From the NCBI GenBank assembly GCA_041390025.1, contig JAWKQR010000001.1, forward strand, positions 1 to 64,000: DNA of 64,000 nucleotides. Direction: 5' to 3'. Below the pieces are notes generated by a model. That model saw only the letters and a list, made by a program, of their open reading frames with translations, made no database searches and was not told the DNA's origin. The translations under genes and the position numbers were made by a program. Below are positions 36,835-46,147 of this stretch, one piece after another; the first letter of the stretch is position 1, and every line of letters starts with the position of its first letter. The DNA is from JBFFMO01 sp041390025. Its GTDB lineage: Bacteria > Myxococcota_A > Bradymonadia > Bradymonadales > Bradymonadaceae.

Positions 36835-39732
36835 ATGGCATTGCGGATTTCGCGTTCAGCGCGTCAACGGTTCGAACTCGATGAACGTGTCGCCTCCGGC
36901 ATCGCCCGCGGAGACTGGTCGACAGCCCAATGGGTTGCAGGCAAGCTCAACGCCGGTCAGCCCGGTTCGCGTATGGCGACGCCCGCCGAAATCATCGCTC
37001 TGACGGTGTTGGACGCAGCGTTTAAACAAGTGGTGACGCGCTGGTTGCAAGACCATCCCGCCGGGCTCACGGCTGCGCTGCAGACGTCGCTCGGCGAGGG
37101 ATTTGGCGCTTGGTCGGCAACGTGGTCGCTTGAGTTTGGGGGCGCGATCGATGTCGATGCGCTGCCAACCCTGGTTCACCACGAAAATCCAGCTGCCGCC
37201 CATCTATCGAACCTGTTCGTGTCGTCGGTCGAACTCAGCGCCGTCGAAGTCGCGGCCAAAGCCGCACCACCCCTGCGCGGTGTGTCGATCACGGCCTTCT
37301 TGCGCAAAGCGACCGCCGCAGGCTCACTGGACGCACAAGTCGCTTGGGTGCTTGACCACTGGGCCGATTTGCTTGACGGCGAGCTCTTGGAGGCGCTGAA
37401 GCGCTCCTCGGACTATTTTCAGGAAGAGGCGAAGCAAGGATTTCACGGCCCTGGCCCGAGCGAAGTTTATGCGTTTTCGGGGCTAGACGCCGATCTCGAG
37501 CGTTTCACGCCCGACCGCGACTGGATGCCCGACTGCGTGGTCATCGCCAAGAACATCTACGTCTGGCTGCATCAGTTGTCGCGCAAACACGGTTATGCAA
37601 TCGAGCGGCTGGACCAAGTTCCTGAGGCCGAGCTCGCCGAATTGGCGCGTCGCGGCATCAACGGTCTGTGGATGATTGGCCTTTGGGAGCGCAGTGATGC
37701 GTCGCGTCGCATCAAGCAAATGTGTGGGAATCCCGATGCAGTGGCCTCGGCGTATTCGTTGTACGACTACCGGATTGCAGATGCATTGGGCGGCGACGGT
37801 GCGTGGCAGGAGCTGCGAGATCGCGCGTGGCGCCACGGTGTGCGGCTCGCGGCAGATATGGTCCCCAACCACGTCGGCATCGTGTCCGAGTGGGTCAAAC
37901 ACAAGCCGGACTGGTTTGTCAGCCTGCCGCATTCGCCCTTCCCCGGTTATTCATTCAACAGCGCGGACCTGAGCGACGACCCCGATATCAGCGTTCACGT
38001 CGAAGACCACTACTACGATCGCACCGATGCCGCCGTGGTCTTCAAGCGCTACGACCATCGAAACGGCGACGAGCGCTACATCTATCACGGCAACGACGGC
38101 ACCTCGATGCCGTGGAACGACACCGCGCAGCTCGACTACCTGAATCCGGAAGTCCGCGAAGCTGTCATCGAGACGATCCTGCACGTGGCCAAGCGATTTC
38201 CCATCATTCGGTTTGATGCGGCGATGACGCTGGTCAAGCAGCACGTTCAGCGGCTTTGGTACCCCGAGCCAGGCACCGGCGGCGCCATTCCGTCGCGCGC
38301 GGCGCATGGACTGACGAAGGCCGAGTTCGACCGAAGGATGCCGCGCGAGTTCTGGCAAGAAGTCGTCGACAGGATCGCGGCCGAGGCCCCCGACACGCTG
38401 TTGTTGGCCGAGGCGTTCTGGATGCTCGAAGGCTATTTCGTGCGAAATCTGGGCATGCACCGCGTCTACAACAGCGCATTCATGAACATGTTGCGCGACG
38501 AGGAAAACGGAAAATACCGCGAGCTCATGCGCAAGACGATGGACGCGGACCCGCAGATCCTGAAGCGCTACGTCAACTTCATGAACAACCCCGACGAAGA
38601 CACGGCGGTCAATCAGTTCGGCACGGGCGACAAGTACTTCGGTGTGTGTTTGCTGATGTCGACGTTGCCCGGGCTGCCGATGTTTGGGCACGGCCAGTTC
38701 GAGGGTTTTCGCGAGAAGTACGGCATGGATTTCCGGCGTCCGCTTCACGACGAGGCGGTCGACGAGCCGCTGTTGGCGCATCACGCGCGGATCATCACAC
38801 CGCTGCTCAAGCGCCGTTGGTTGTTTTCACAGGTCGACCACTTCGTTCTGTACGACCTGTCGCACGAGCGCGGCGTCGACGAGGACGTGTTCGCCTTCAG
38901 CAATCGAAGCGGCGACGAGCGCGCATTGGTGCTCTACAACAACCGTCACACCGATGCGGTGGGCTGGGTCAAAAACTCGCCGCAGATGAGCTTGGCGGCC
39001 GGTTTGGCGTTGGCGCCGCACCAATTGATGCGCATGCGTGAATTGGTCAGCGGCCAAGAGTTCTTGAGGTGGACCGACGATCTGACCAACGACGGGCTGT
39101 TTGTGATGCTGGGCGGTTACGAACATCTGGTCTTCCTCGACTGGAAGACCGTGGATGCGTCGGTGTACGGCGACCTCGCCAACGTGCTCGGCGGCAAGGG
39201 CGTCGATGACTTGGAGACCGCGCGCCAGATGCTGGAGTGCCAGCCATTGCACGAGGCCATCGAAGGGTTCGCGCAGGGCAAGGTGGGGTGGAAGGGTCTG
39301 GCGGCAGAGCTTGAGGCGCGAGGCGTCGAGGCGACAAGGCCGACCTGCGAGCTGTCAAAGACCCTGAAGATTGCGGTGGTTCAGCTGCTCAAGGAGCTTC
39401 ACCCCCATCAAGGGCGAGTGTGGTTTGACGTGTGGCGTTTTGCGGACCGATTGGCGCTTGATGCCGACGAGGTCGCGCTTGCACGCGCAGCGATTTCGGT
39501 GGGTGAACCGACAACTTGGCTTGAGAACATCGACGTTCAGCGTGCGCTTGGGGTCAACGTGTTCGAAGGCCGCCGCTGGTACAACGCCGAAGCGTTTGAC
39601 CGTTTTGTGGCCGAGTTCCCAACGTGGTTGGGTGCCACACCCCCCGCCAAGGCCGCCATGAAGAAGATCGCCGCCGCTGCGGACGGGACCTACGACTTCG
39701 ACGAACTCCTCGAGCGCGTCCAGACCAGCTGA
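36835..39732 (+). CDS. GH13 alpha-amylase-family enzyme, large form
   Basis: A 965-residue protein without signal peptide. Residues about 1-200 are helical and unassigned. A TIM barrel follows (about 215-640): LAADMVPNHVG matches GH13 region I (DxxxNH), IIRFDAAMTLVK region II with the nucleophile aspartate, LLLAEAFWMLEGYFV region III with the acid/base glutamate, and FMNNPDED the position of region IV (usually NHD). The C-terminal 250 residues are helical. The helical flanks and length fit a cytoplasmic alpha-glucan enzyme of the glycogen/trehalose type more than a secreted amylase. The exact reaction is not deducible. Confidence 0.82.
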   Translation: MALRISRSARQRFELDERVASGIARGDWSTAQWVAGKLNAGQPGSRMATPAEIIALTVLDAAFKQVVTRWLQDHPAGLTAALQTSLGEGFGAWSATWSLEFGGAIDVDALPTLVHHENPAAAHLSNLFVSSVELSAVEVAAKAAPPLRGVSITAFLRKATAAGSLDAQVAWVLDHWADLLDGELLEALKRSSDYFQEEAKQGFHGPGPSEVYAFSGLDADLERFTPDRDWMPDCVVIAKNIYVWLHQLSRKHGYAIERLDQVPEAELAELARRGINGLWMIGLWERSDASRRIKQMCGNPDAVASAYSLYDYRIADALGGDGAWQELRDRAWRHGVRLAADMVPNHVGIVSEWVKHKPDWFVSLPHSPFPGYSFNSADLSDDPDISVHVEDHYYDRTDAAVVFKRYDHRNGDERYIYHGNDGTSMPWNDTAQLDYLNPEVREAVIETILHVAKRFPIIRFDAAMTLVKQHVQRLWYPEPGTGGAIPSRAAHGLTKAEFDRRMPREFWQEVVDRIAAEAPDTLLLAEAFWMLEGYFVRNLGMHRVYNSAFMNMLRDEENGKYRELMRKTMDADPQILKRYVNFMNNPDEDTAVNQFGTGDKYFGVCLLMSTLPGLPMFGHGQFEGFREKYGMDFRRPLHDEAVDEPLLAHHARIITPLLKRRWLFSQVDHFVLYDLSHERGVDEDVFAFSNRSGDERALVLYNNRHTDAVGWVKNSPQMSLAAGLALAPHQLMRMRELVSGQEFLRWTDDLTNDGLFVMLGGYEHLVFLDWKTVDASVYGDLANVLGGKGVDDLETARQMLECQPLHEAIEGFAQGKVGWKGLAAELEARGVEATRPTCELSKTLKIAVVQLLKELHPHQGRVWFDVWRFADRLALDADEVALARAAISVGEPTTWLENIDVQRALGVNVFEGRRWYNAEAFDRFVAEFPTWLGATPPAKAAMKKIAAAADGTYDFDELLERVQTS

Positions 39733-39740
39733 CGTGGCCG

Positions 39741-39890
39741 CGAGGTCTCCCGGTTCTTGGTCGGTCGAGGTCTCCCGGTTCTTGGTTCGGTCGAGGTCTC
39801 CCGGTTCTTGGTTCGGTCGAGGTCTCCCGGTTCTTGGTTCGGTCGAGGTCTCCCGGTTCTTGGTTCGGTCGCGGTCTCCCGGTTCTTGGG
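39741..39890 (+). repeat. Six-copy 26-bp tandem repeat
   Basis: Units beginning CGAGGTCTCCCGGTTCTTGG start at 39741, 39766, 39792, 39818, 39844 and 39870, i.e. a 25- then 26-bp period. Sequence is almost invariant; the last unit has GCGG for GAGG. The array begins nine bases after the GH13 stop and ends by running directly into a copy of the dispersed hairpin. Frames through it are open only because of its composition. A 14-base match (GAGGTCTCCCGGTT) lies inside the envelope protein gene at 46659-46672. Confidence 0.92.
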
Positions 39891-39924
39891 TCGGCAAACT
39901 CCGTTTGCCGAATGGGCGAAGCCC
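39891..39924. repeat. Dispersed hairpin repeat, copy at 39.9 kb
   Basis: TCGGCAAAC and GTTTGCCGA around TCC, then GGGCGAAGCCC. Compared with the type A units the inner arm pair is A-T swapped on both sides (CAAA/TTTG instead of CAAT/ATTG), a compensatory change. It is fused to the end of the 26-bp tandem repeat. Confidence 0.85.
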
Positions 39925-40003
39925 ACCCTTCGTCGACCCACAATCTGAATCCAAAACGACTTCCGGTCATCCCAAGGACAAACCAAAAACCATCGAGGAT
40001 GAC

Positions 40004-41038
40004 ATGCTTAAGTACCGCCTATTGGGCAAGACCGGCCTTCGCGTTTCTGAGATTTGCCTTGGCACCATGAGCTTTGGCCAAGACTGGGGCTTTGGCGCCG
40101 ACGAGCCCACCAGCCATCAGGTTCTGGACTACTACCGCGAACAAGGTGGCAACTTCCTGGACACCGCCAACAAGTACCACAACGGCCAGACCGAGGAGTA
40201 CGTCGGCCGATGGCTGCAGGGCAAACGCCACGAGATGGTCGTCGCGACCAAGTACACGTTGGCGATGAACCACCAGGACCCGAACACCGCGGGCAACCAC
40301 CGCAAAAACCTCGTGCGCTCGGTCGAAAAGAGCCTTGAGCGCCTTCAGACCGACTACATCGACCTGCTGTGGGTTCACGCGTGGGACACACTGACCCCTT
40401 ACGAAGAGACGATGCGCGCGCTCGAAGACATCGTGCGGTCGGGCAAGGTGCTCTACGTGGGCGTCAGCGACACGCCCGCTTGGGTTGTCAGTGCTTCGAA
40501 CACCTTGGCGGAACTGCGCGGCTGGAGCGCCTACGCAGGCATCCAGATCGAGTACAGCTTGCTCGAGCGCACGCCCGAACAAGAACTGCTGCCGATGGCC
40601 GAGCACTTGGGCCTGTCGGTCTTGGCGTGGGGACCGCTTGGCGGCGGCGTGCTCACAGGCAAATACACCCGTGAAAACGGTGGGGACTCGCTACGTAAGG
40701 CGGGCAACGAAGGGCGCGGTCGCACCAGCGAGCGAGCGCTGACGATCGCCCGCACCGTCGACAAAGTCGCCGACGAGCTGGGTGTTTCATCTGCCCAGGT
40801 CGCCAACGCCTGGGTTCAGGCCCAAGGCTACGGCTGCATCCCGATTGTGGGCGCCCGCAAGGTCTCGCAGCTTCAGGACAGCCTGGCGTCGTCGCAGGTC
40901 AAGCTGACGGCAGAAAACCTGGCGACGCTCGACGAGGTCAGCTCGTTCCCACTTGGCTTTCCGCAGAACTTCCTGAACTCCAACGGACTGTTGGACATGG
41001 TGCGTTCCGAAGCACGTACGCGAATCGAACTGCCATAG
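40004..41038 (+). CDS. Aldo/keto reductase
   Basis: A 344-residue NAD(P)H-dependent oxidoreductase from ATG 40004 (GAGG six bases upstream). The start excludes an open frame that runs in through the 26-bp repeats. The TIM-barrel tetrad is visible: Asp and Tyr in FLDTANKY, Lys in VVATKYT and His in LLWVHAWD. VGVSDTPAW, IQIEYSLLER and LAWGPLGGGVLTGKY are standard AKR phrases, and IPIVGARKVSQLQDSL carries the cofactor-phosphate contacts. Substrate is unknown; the closest general class is the YajO/Tas-like group of aldehyde reductases. Confidence 0.92.
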   Translation: MLKYRLLGKTGLRVSEICLGTMSFGQDWGFGADEPTSHQVLDYYREQGGNFLDTANKYHNGQTEEYVGRWLQGKRHEMVVATKYTLAMNHQDPNTAGNHRKNLVRSVEKSLERLQTDYIDLLWVHAWDTLTPYEETMRALEDIVRSGKVLYVGVSDTPAWVVSASNTLAELRGWSAYAGIQIEYSLLERTPEQELLPMAEHLGLSVLAWGPLGGGVLTGKYTRENGGDSLRKAGNEGRGRTSERALTIARTVDKVADELGVSSAQVANAWVQAQGYGCIPIVGARKVSQLQDSLASSQVKLTAENLATLDEVSSFPLGFPQNFLNSNGLLDMVRSEARTRIELP

Positions 41039-41051
41039 TCGTCACACTGGG

Positions 41052-41110
41052 TCGGCAAACTCCGTTTGCCGAATGGGCGAAGCCCTGCCACGGCAGCTTG
41101 GGAGCTGCCG
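41052..41110. repeat. Dispersed hairpin repeat, copy at 41.05 kb
   Basis: Three dyads in series 13 bases after the aldo/keto reductase stop: TCGGCAAACTCCGTTTGCCGA (1052-1072 offset in this kilobase), GGGCGAAGCCC, and CGGCAGCT with AGCTGCCG around TGGG. The third dyad is a perfect 8-bp stem, improved over the GGCAG/CTGCC of the 34.9-kb array. Confidence 0.85.
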
Positions 41111-41124
41111 CTCCAGCCCGTTCT

Positions 41125-41415
41125 TTAGTAACCAGATTCCTTCTGGTGTCGAACAGCCAACACGACGACTTGGTTTTGATCGATGCGATACAACATGACG
41201 AAGCCGTCGTGTCCAAAGTCGATCAACCATTCGCGAAACTCGATCGCCATGTCATCGACCGGCCGGCCGATCGATGGATGGTCTCGCAGGTGTTTGGCGG
41301 CGTCTTGAATGACTTTGACGGCACGCTGCGCGGCTTGCGCATTCTTTTCCACCAAGAATCCGTGGTGTCGTTGAACGTCGCGCAACGCCTGCGGGGTCCA
41401 GACTAACTGTGACAA
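41125..41415 (-). CDS. RelE/ParE-type toxin of a toxin-antitoxin pair
   Basis: About 96 residues from a TTG at 41415 (a longer frame opens at 41460), overlapping the antitoxin stop by 13 bases as TA genes often do. The sequence starts LVWTPQALRDVQRHHGFL and includes IGRPVDDMAIEFREWLI and FVMLYRIDQNQVVVLAVRHQ, the beta-strand pattern and C-terminal RH of ParE/RelE toxins, which poison gyrase or cut mRNA. The antitoxin lies immediately upstream. Confidence 0.82.
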   Translation of the reverse strand: MSQLVWTPQALRDVQRHHGFLVEKNAQAAQRAVKVIQDAAKHLRDHPSIGRPVDDMAIEFREWLIDFGHDGFVMLYRIDQNQVVVLAVRHQKESGY

Positions 41416-41681
41416 TCTGGAATCTCCGCCGGCTCGCCATCCACGAGCTTTTGAAGCCACGCGTCGGCTTCTTCAAACGTCGCGTGTTGGCCGCTGAGTT
41501 TGTATTCTTCCCAGGCGTTCTCGGCGTCGCGCTTGAGCTGTTCGCGTCGTTCCTCGCGCTCGACATACTGTTCAATGGCTTCGCACATGATCCAATGCGC
41601 AGAACGGCGCCGGTTCTCGGCAAGCGTTTGAATCCGTTCCGTCAGGTCTTCGCGAAGTTTCAGGGAGGTGGATTTGGGCAC
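41403..41681 (-). CDS. Ribbon-helix-helix antitoxin
   Basis: About 92 residues from GTG 41681, with GGAG correctly spaced. The N-terminus STSLKLREDLTERIQTLAE and RSAHWIMCEAIEQYVEREE is a ribbon-helix-helix DNA-binding motif of the CopG/ParD type; the acidic C-terminal tail would wrap the toxin. Protein and operator context suggest autorepression at the dyad just upstream. Confidence 0.82.
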   Translation of the reverse strand: MPKSTSLKLREDLTERIQTLAENRRRSAHWIMCEAIEQYVEREERREQLKRDAENAWEEYKLSGQHATFEEADAWLQKLVDGEPAEIPDCHS

Positions 41682-41696
41682 GACAACTCCGGAAAA

Positions 41697-41715
41697 GGTA
41701 CGACCAAGTAGTACC
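41697..41715. promoter_or_regulatory. Candidate operator of the toxin-antitoxin pair
   Basis: GGTAC and GTACC face each other across nine bases, 16 bases upstream of the antitoxin start, the usual place for autorepression by ribbon-helix-helix antitoxins. The arms are short, so this is tentative. Confidence 0.4.
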
Positions 41716-41826
41716 CTAGCAGATTGACTTGGATTTTGTCGATACAACGGCAAAACCTCCAGACCTTGCGCTCGGCCATTTCGTGAAGTAGGAATGCCCT
41801 CGAAGACGTGAAACGGACGAGGAACC

Positions 41827-43104
41827 ATGCGCACAGAAGTCGTGATGCCCCAGATGGGCGAGTCCATCGCAGAAGCAACCTTGACACAGTGGCTCAAGAG
41901 CCCGGGCGACACCGTCGAACGTGACGAACCGCTGTTCGAGATCACGACCGACAAAGTGGACGCCGAGATCCCAAGCCCGGTCAAAGGTGTGCTGGTCGAA
42001 ATCCGCGTCGAACCCGGGCAAACCGTCGAGATCAACCACATCGTCGCCGTGATCGACAGCACCGCCGGCGCCGTCGTCACAACCGGTGTGGCCTCCGCCG
42101 CGCCCGCTCCCGCCGCCGCGCAAGACGTTGCCGTGGGCAAAGCCGTTCCTGTCGCGCACGTGCCCAAGGTCGAGGCCAGCGCCGACGCTACCGTCGAAGA
42201 GCTGCGCCGCACCAAGTCCACACCACTTGTCCGCCGCATCGCGGCCGAACACGGCATCAAAGATCTGTCGGCCATTTCGGGTTCGGGCCTGTCCGGCCGG
42301 GTCACCAAACAAGACATCTTGTCGTTCATTGAATCCGGCGCCCACAAATCCGCGCCGGCGACCGCCAAGCCCGCCTCCCAGGGCCGCGACTACCAGCTGC
42401 CCCCTGTGGCCGTCGGCGAGCGTGATCGCATCGAAATCTTGTCACCTCAGCGTTTGGCGATCGCCAAACACATGATCGCCAGCCGAGCCACCAGCGCCCA
42501 CGCACAGACCGTGCACGAGGTCGACTTCGCAGCCGTCGCCAAGGCCAAGAAAGCCATGGCCGCCGAGTTCGCCGAGCGCGGCGTGCGCCTGACCTACACC
42601 GCATTCTTGGTCAAAGCTCTGGGCGAAGCGCTCGCCGCGTTCCCGATGGTCAACTCGAGCATGGACGGGGATTCGATCGTCTACCGTGGTGACATCAACA
42701 TCGGCATGGCCGTCGACGTGGGCGAAAGCCTGATCGTCCCAGTCATCCGCAACGTCGACGAGCTCAGCTTGCTCGGCGTGGCGCGTGCCGTGACCGACCT
42801 AGCCGAGCGCGCGCGCACCAAGAAGCTCAAACCGGAAGACGTCAAGGGCGGCACATTTACGCTGACCAACCCCGGCATCTTTGGCAGCGAGTTCGGTGTG
42901 CCGATCATCAATCAGCCCCAAACCGCGATCCTCGCCACGGGCGCGATCAAAAAGCGTGTGGTGGTCGACCAAGAGACCGACGCCATCATGGTGCGGCCGA
43001 CCTCGATCTGGTGCATGTCGTTTGACCACCGCGTGGTCGACGGTGCCACGGCCGACCGCTTTGTGCTGAAGCTGCGCGAAATCATCGAGAACTACGCCGT
43101 TTAA
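41827..43104 (+). CDS. Dihydrolipoamide acyltransferase (E2) of a 2-oxoacid dehydrogenase complex
   Basis: A 425-residue E2 subunit moving acyl groups from a lipoyl arm to CoA. One lipoyl domain (residues 1-80, lysine in TDKVDAE), a peripheral-subunit-binding domain (about 135-170: STPLVRRIAAEHGI and GLSGRVTKQDI), and a trimeric catalytic domain with the active-site His in SFDHRVVDGA and the usual Ser/Thr region before it. The class (pyruvate, oxoglutarate, branched chain) is not certain; the E2o/E2b-like MPQMGES start suggests branched-chain or oxoglutarate type. E1 and E3 genes are absent nearby. A hydrolase gene follows 30 bases later. Confidence 0.9.
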   Translation: MRTEVVMPQMGESIAEATLTQWLKSPGDTVERDEPLFEITTDKVDAEIPSPVKGVLVEIRVEPGQTVEINHIVAVIDSTAGAVVTTGVASAAPAPAAAQDVAVGKAVPVAHVPKVEASADATVEELRRTKSTPLVRRIAAEHGIKDLSAISGSGLSGRVTKQDILSFIESGAHKSAPATAKPASQGRDYQLPPVAVGERDRIEILSPQRLAIAKHMIASRATSAHAQTVHEVDFAAVAKAKKAMAAEFAERGVRLTYTAFLVKALGEALAAFPMVNSSMDGDSIVYRGDINIGMAVDVGESLIVPVIRNVDELSLLGVARAVTDLAERARTKKLKPEDVKGGTFTLTNPGIFGSEFGVPIINQPQTAILATGAIKKRVVVDQETDAIMVRPTSIWCMSFDHRVVDGATADRFVLKLREIIENYAV

Positions 43105-43134
43105 TAGAGTGCCACCGCAGTAACCTGGACTCTC

Positions 43135-44184
43135 ATGAAACTCCCTGCAGTGCTTGAGCGCGCCACGTTGCGCGCTGCGTTGGCGGTTCCACCGTCGTTC
43201 TATCGCCGGGCATTCGGCGAGCCACCACGCAACGACCGCGGCATCGCGCTCGACGAGCACATGCACGTCCTGCTGTCGTTGATGGAGGCCACCAAACACC
43301 CCGAAATCCACACGCTGGGGCTCGAAGGCGCGCGTGAGGTCTACGACAACGCGACGAAGATGATGGACGTCGAGGCCCATCCAACGGTGCTTCGCACCCA
43401 CATGGAGCTCAACGGCGCAAACGGCCCTGTGTATGCCCGCCGATTCAGCCCGCGGTCCGCAGCGGACGGAAGGCCCTGCTTGGTGTTCCTGCACGGCGGC
43501 GGTTTTGTCGTCGGCAGCGTCGACGGCTACGACGGCGTCTGCAGTCAGCTCGCCGCTCTGACCGGCGCCGACGTTGTCAGCGTGGAGTACGCACTCGCGC
43601 CAGAACACGCCTTCCCGGGCGGGATCGACGACTGCGTCGCAGCCTACCGCGACGTGCTGAAACGCTGTGTCGACTGGGGCTGTGACCCCGCACGGGTCGC
43701 GCCCATCGGTGACTCGGCCGGCGCCAACCTCTCCATCAACATCAGTCAGCAACAGGTGCTCGACGGCGAGCCTGTGCCGCCGTGGCAGTTCTTGTTTTAT
43801 CCGTTGACCGACCACGGTGTGGAGCACGCCTCGCGCGACCTTTTCGCGCATGGCTACTACCTGACCAAGAACGTCATGAACTGGTTCGCGCGGACCTACC
43901 TCGGCGCGGTGCTCGACCAAGACGACCAGCATGACCCACGGGTGGTGCCGATGTATTTCTCGCGGATGAGCGAGATGCCCAAGACCTACATGGTGTCGTG
44001 CGGCTTCGACCCACTGCGCGACGAGTGCGAACAGTACATCCACGTTCTGTCCGACCACGGCATCACGGTGATTCATCGCGACCAAGAGCACCTCACCCAT
44101 GGGTTTTTGACCATGGGTGGTGTGATTCCATCCGCACGTTATGCGCTGACCAGCATCGCAGCAGAAATCCGCTCACTTCTGTGA
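43135..44184 (+). CDS. Alpha/beta-hydrolase fold-3 esterase (HSL family)
   Basis: A 349-residue hormone-sensitive-lipase-like esterase. The oxyanion-hole HGGGFVVGS motif near residue 120, nucleophile serine in GDSAGAN near 198, the aspartate in FDPLRDE near 290 and the histidine in HLTHGFL near 321 complete the triad. No signal peptide is present, so it is likely cytoplasmic, acting on short-chain esters. It follows the E2 gene closely and is probably in the same transcript. Confidence 0.9.
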   Translation: MKLPAVLERATLRAALAVPPSFYRRAFGEPPRNDRGIALDEHMHVLLSLMEATKHPEIHTLGLEGAREVYDNATKMMDVEAHPTVLRTHMELNGANGPVYARRFSPRSAADGRPCLVFLHGGGFVVGSVDGYDGVCSQLAALTGADVVSVEYALAPEHAFPGGIDDCVAAYRDVLKRCVDWGCDPARVAPIGDSAGANLSINISQQQVLDGEPVPPWQFLFYPLTDHGVEHASRDLFAHGYYLTKNVMNWFARTYLGAVLDQDDQHDPRVVPMYFSRMSEMPKTYMVSCGFDPLRDECEQYIHVLSDHGITVIHRDQEHLTHGFLTMGGVIPSARYALTSIAAEIRSLL

Positions 44185-44270
44185 AGATTTCAACAAAGTA
44201 AGGCCCATCCCTTTCTTTTTGTATTTTGGCGCGCTATAGAGCGCCCGCCTTTTCGGAGCGGGTTCTCGTC

Positions 44271-46069
44271 ATGAAGAATATTCGTAATATCGCCATTATT
44301 GCCCACGTTGACCACGGTAAGACTACCCTGATCGACGGATTGTTGGGTCAGTCCAACACGTTTGCTTCCCACCGCGCTGTCGAAGAACGCGCGATGGACT
44401 CGAACGACCTTGAGCGCGAGCGTGGCATTACGATCTTCGCGAAATGCACCGGTCTAGAGTGGAAAAACCACAAGATCAACATCATCGACACCCCTGGCCA
44501 CGCCGACTTCGGTGGTGAGGTCGAGCGCGTGCTCAAGATGGTCGACTGTGTGTTGTTGCTCGTGGACGCGTTCGAAGGCCCGATGCCTCAGACCAAGTTC
44601 GTGCTTCGCAAGTCGCTCGCCCTTGGCCACCAGCCTATCGTGGTCATCAACAAGATTGACCGCCCGAACTCGCGCCCCGATGAAGTTCTGAACATGGTGT
44701 TCGACCTGTTCGTCGACCTCGAAGCCAGCGACAAACAGCTCGACTTCCCTGTCATCTTTGCGTCGGCAAAGCAGGGTTACGCGATTCGCGAGCTCGGCGA
44801 CGAACCCAAAGACCTTACGACGTTGCTCGACTTCATCATCGAAAAGGTCGAGCCGCCTGTGGGCGACGACGACGCACCTTTGCAGATGCAGGTCGCTACG
44901 CTCAACTACGACAACTTCCTTGGCCGCGTCGCCATCGGTCGCGTGTACAACGGTACCGTCAACGAAGGCGACCGCATCATGCTTTGCCGCAACGACGGCA
45001 AGCGCGAGCAAGCGCGCGTGACCAAGCTGTGGGGCTTCAAGGGCCTCGAGCGCGTTCCTTCGACCCGCGCCACCGCAGGCGACATCATCTCGGTGACGGG
45101 ATTCGAAGGCATCCTTCCTGGTGACACCTTGTGCGACCTCGAAGACCCACGCCCCATGCCAGCGATAGTGGTCGACGAGCCCACGCTTTCGATGGTCTTC
45201 ATGATCAACAACTCACCGTTCGCAGGCCGCGAAGGGAAGTTCGTGACCAGCCGCCAGATCAAGGACCGCCTTGACCGCGAGCTCGAGCACAATGTGTCGT
45301 TGCGCGTCGCGATGACCGAGCGCGCAGAAGCATTCGAAGTGTCGGGTCGCGGCGAGCTCAGCTTGGCAATCTTGATCGAGACGATGCGTCGTGAAGGCTT
45401 CGAGCTTCAGGTTTCGCAGCCACGCGTGATTTTCAAGCGTGACGAGGCCGGCAAGCTTCTGGAGCCCATCGAAGAAGTCGTGCTCGAGTGCGATGCCGAC
45501 TACGCAAGTACGGTCATCAACAAGCTCAACCAACGACGTGGCGTTCTGCTGAACATTCACGTCAACCATGACAACACGCAGCGCGTGACCTTCTCGGTCC
45601 CGGCACGTGGCATGCTCGGATACCGCTCGGAATTCCTCACGGACACGCGCGGCACCGGCATCATGAACAGCTTGTTCAGCGGCTACGAGCCACACCGCGG
45701 CGAGCTGCCGTTCCAGCGCAACGGCGCGCTTATCGTGCTCGAAAACGGCGACACCACCGGGTATTCGCTGTTCGGTCTGCAAGAGCGCGGGCAGTTGTTC
45801 GTAGGCCCGGGCGAGGAAGTCTACGCCGGTCAAATCATCGGTTTGCACGCGCGTGAGAACGACCTTGTGGTCAACCCATGCAAGAAGAAGCAGCTGACGA
45901 ACATGCGCTCGTCGGGTGCGGACGAAGCGTTGACACTGACACCTGCGCGTCGGTTCTCGCTTGAGCAGGCGATCGAATTCATCAACGAAGACGAGTACGT
46001 CGAAATCACGCCGAAATCGATCCGCATCCGTAAGGCGGGCTCGACCACACCAAGCGCAAACGCAAGTAA
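44271..46069 (+). CDS. typA: Ribosome-associated GTPase TypA/BipA, frame broken near its end
   Basis: EF-G-like GTPase that helps 50S assembly and growth at low temperature or under stress. ATG 44271 gives MKNIRNIAIIAHVDHGKTT (P-loop), followed by DTPGHADFGGEVERVL, VVINKIDRP, the BipA effector region, and the family phrases NRRGVLLNI-like NQRRGVLLNIH, GTGIMNSLF and VNPCKKKQLTNMR. The frame as read runs to 46166, past its own terminator. Adding one C near 46040 gives the normal ending AGLDHTKRKRK and TAA at 46067-46069, 31 bases before the terminator. The break is therefore probably an assembly error. Confidence 0.93.
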
Positions 46070-46100
46070 ACATCGGCTTGGCCCTGCGCCAGAGCTAAGA

Positions 46101-46125
46101 AACCGCGCCCTTGAGCGCGGTTTTT
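46101..46125 (+). terminator. Rho-independent terminator of typA
   Basis: An 8-bp stem (AACCGCGC and GCGCGGTT) around CCTTGA, followed by five T, G and four T. It lies 31 bases after the corrected typA stop and before the convergent envelope protein gene. Confidence 0.9.
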
Positions 46126-46147
46126 GTTTTCTTGCGGCTGTCGTCGG

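Noticed and set aside
39734..40003. N-terminal extension of the aldo/keto reductase through the 26-bp repeats
   Set aside because: The repeated peptide is an artefact of the tandem repeat; MLKYRLLGKTGLRVSE at 40004 with its ribosome site is the family start.
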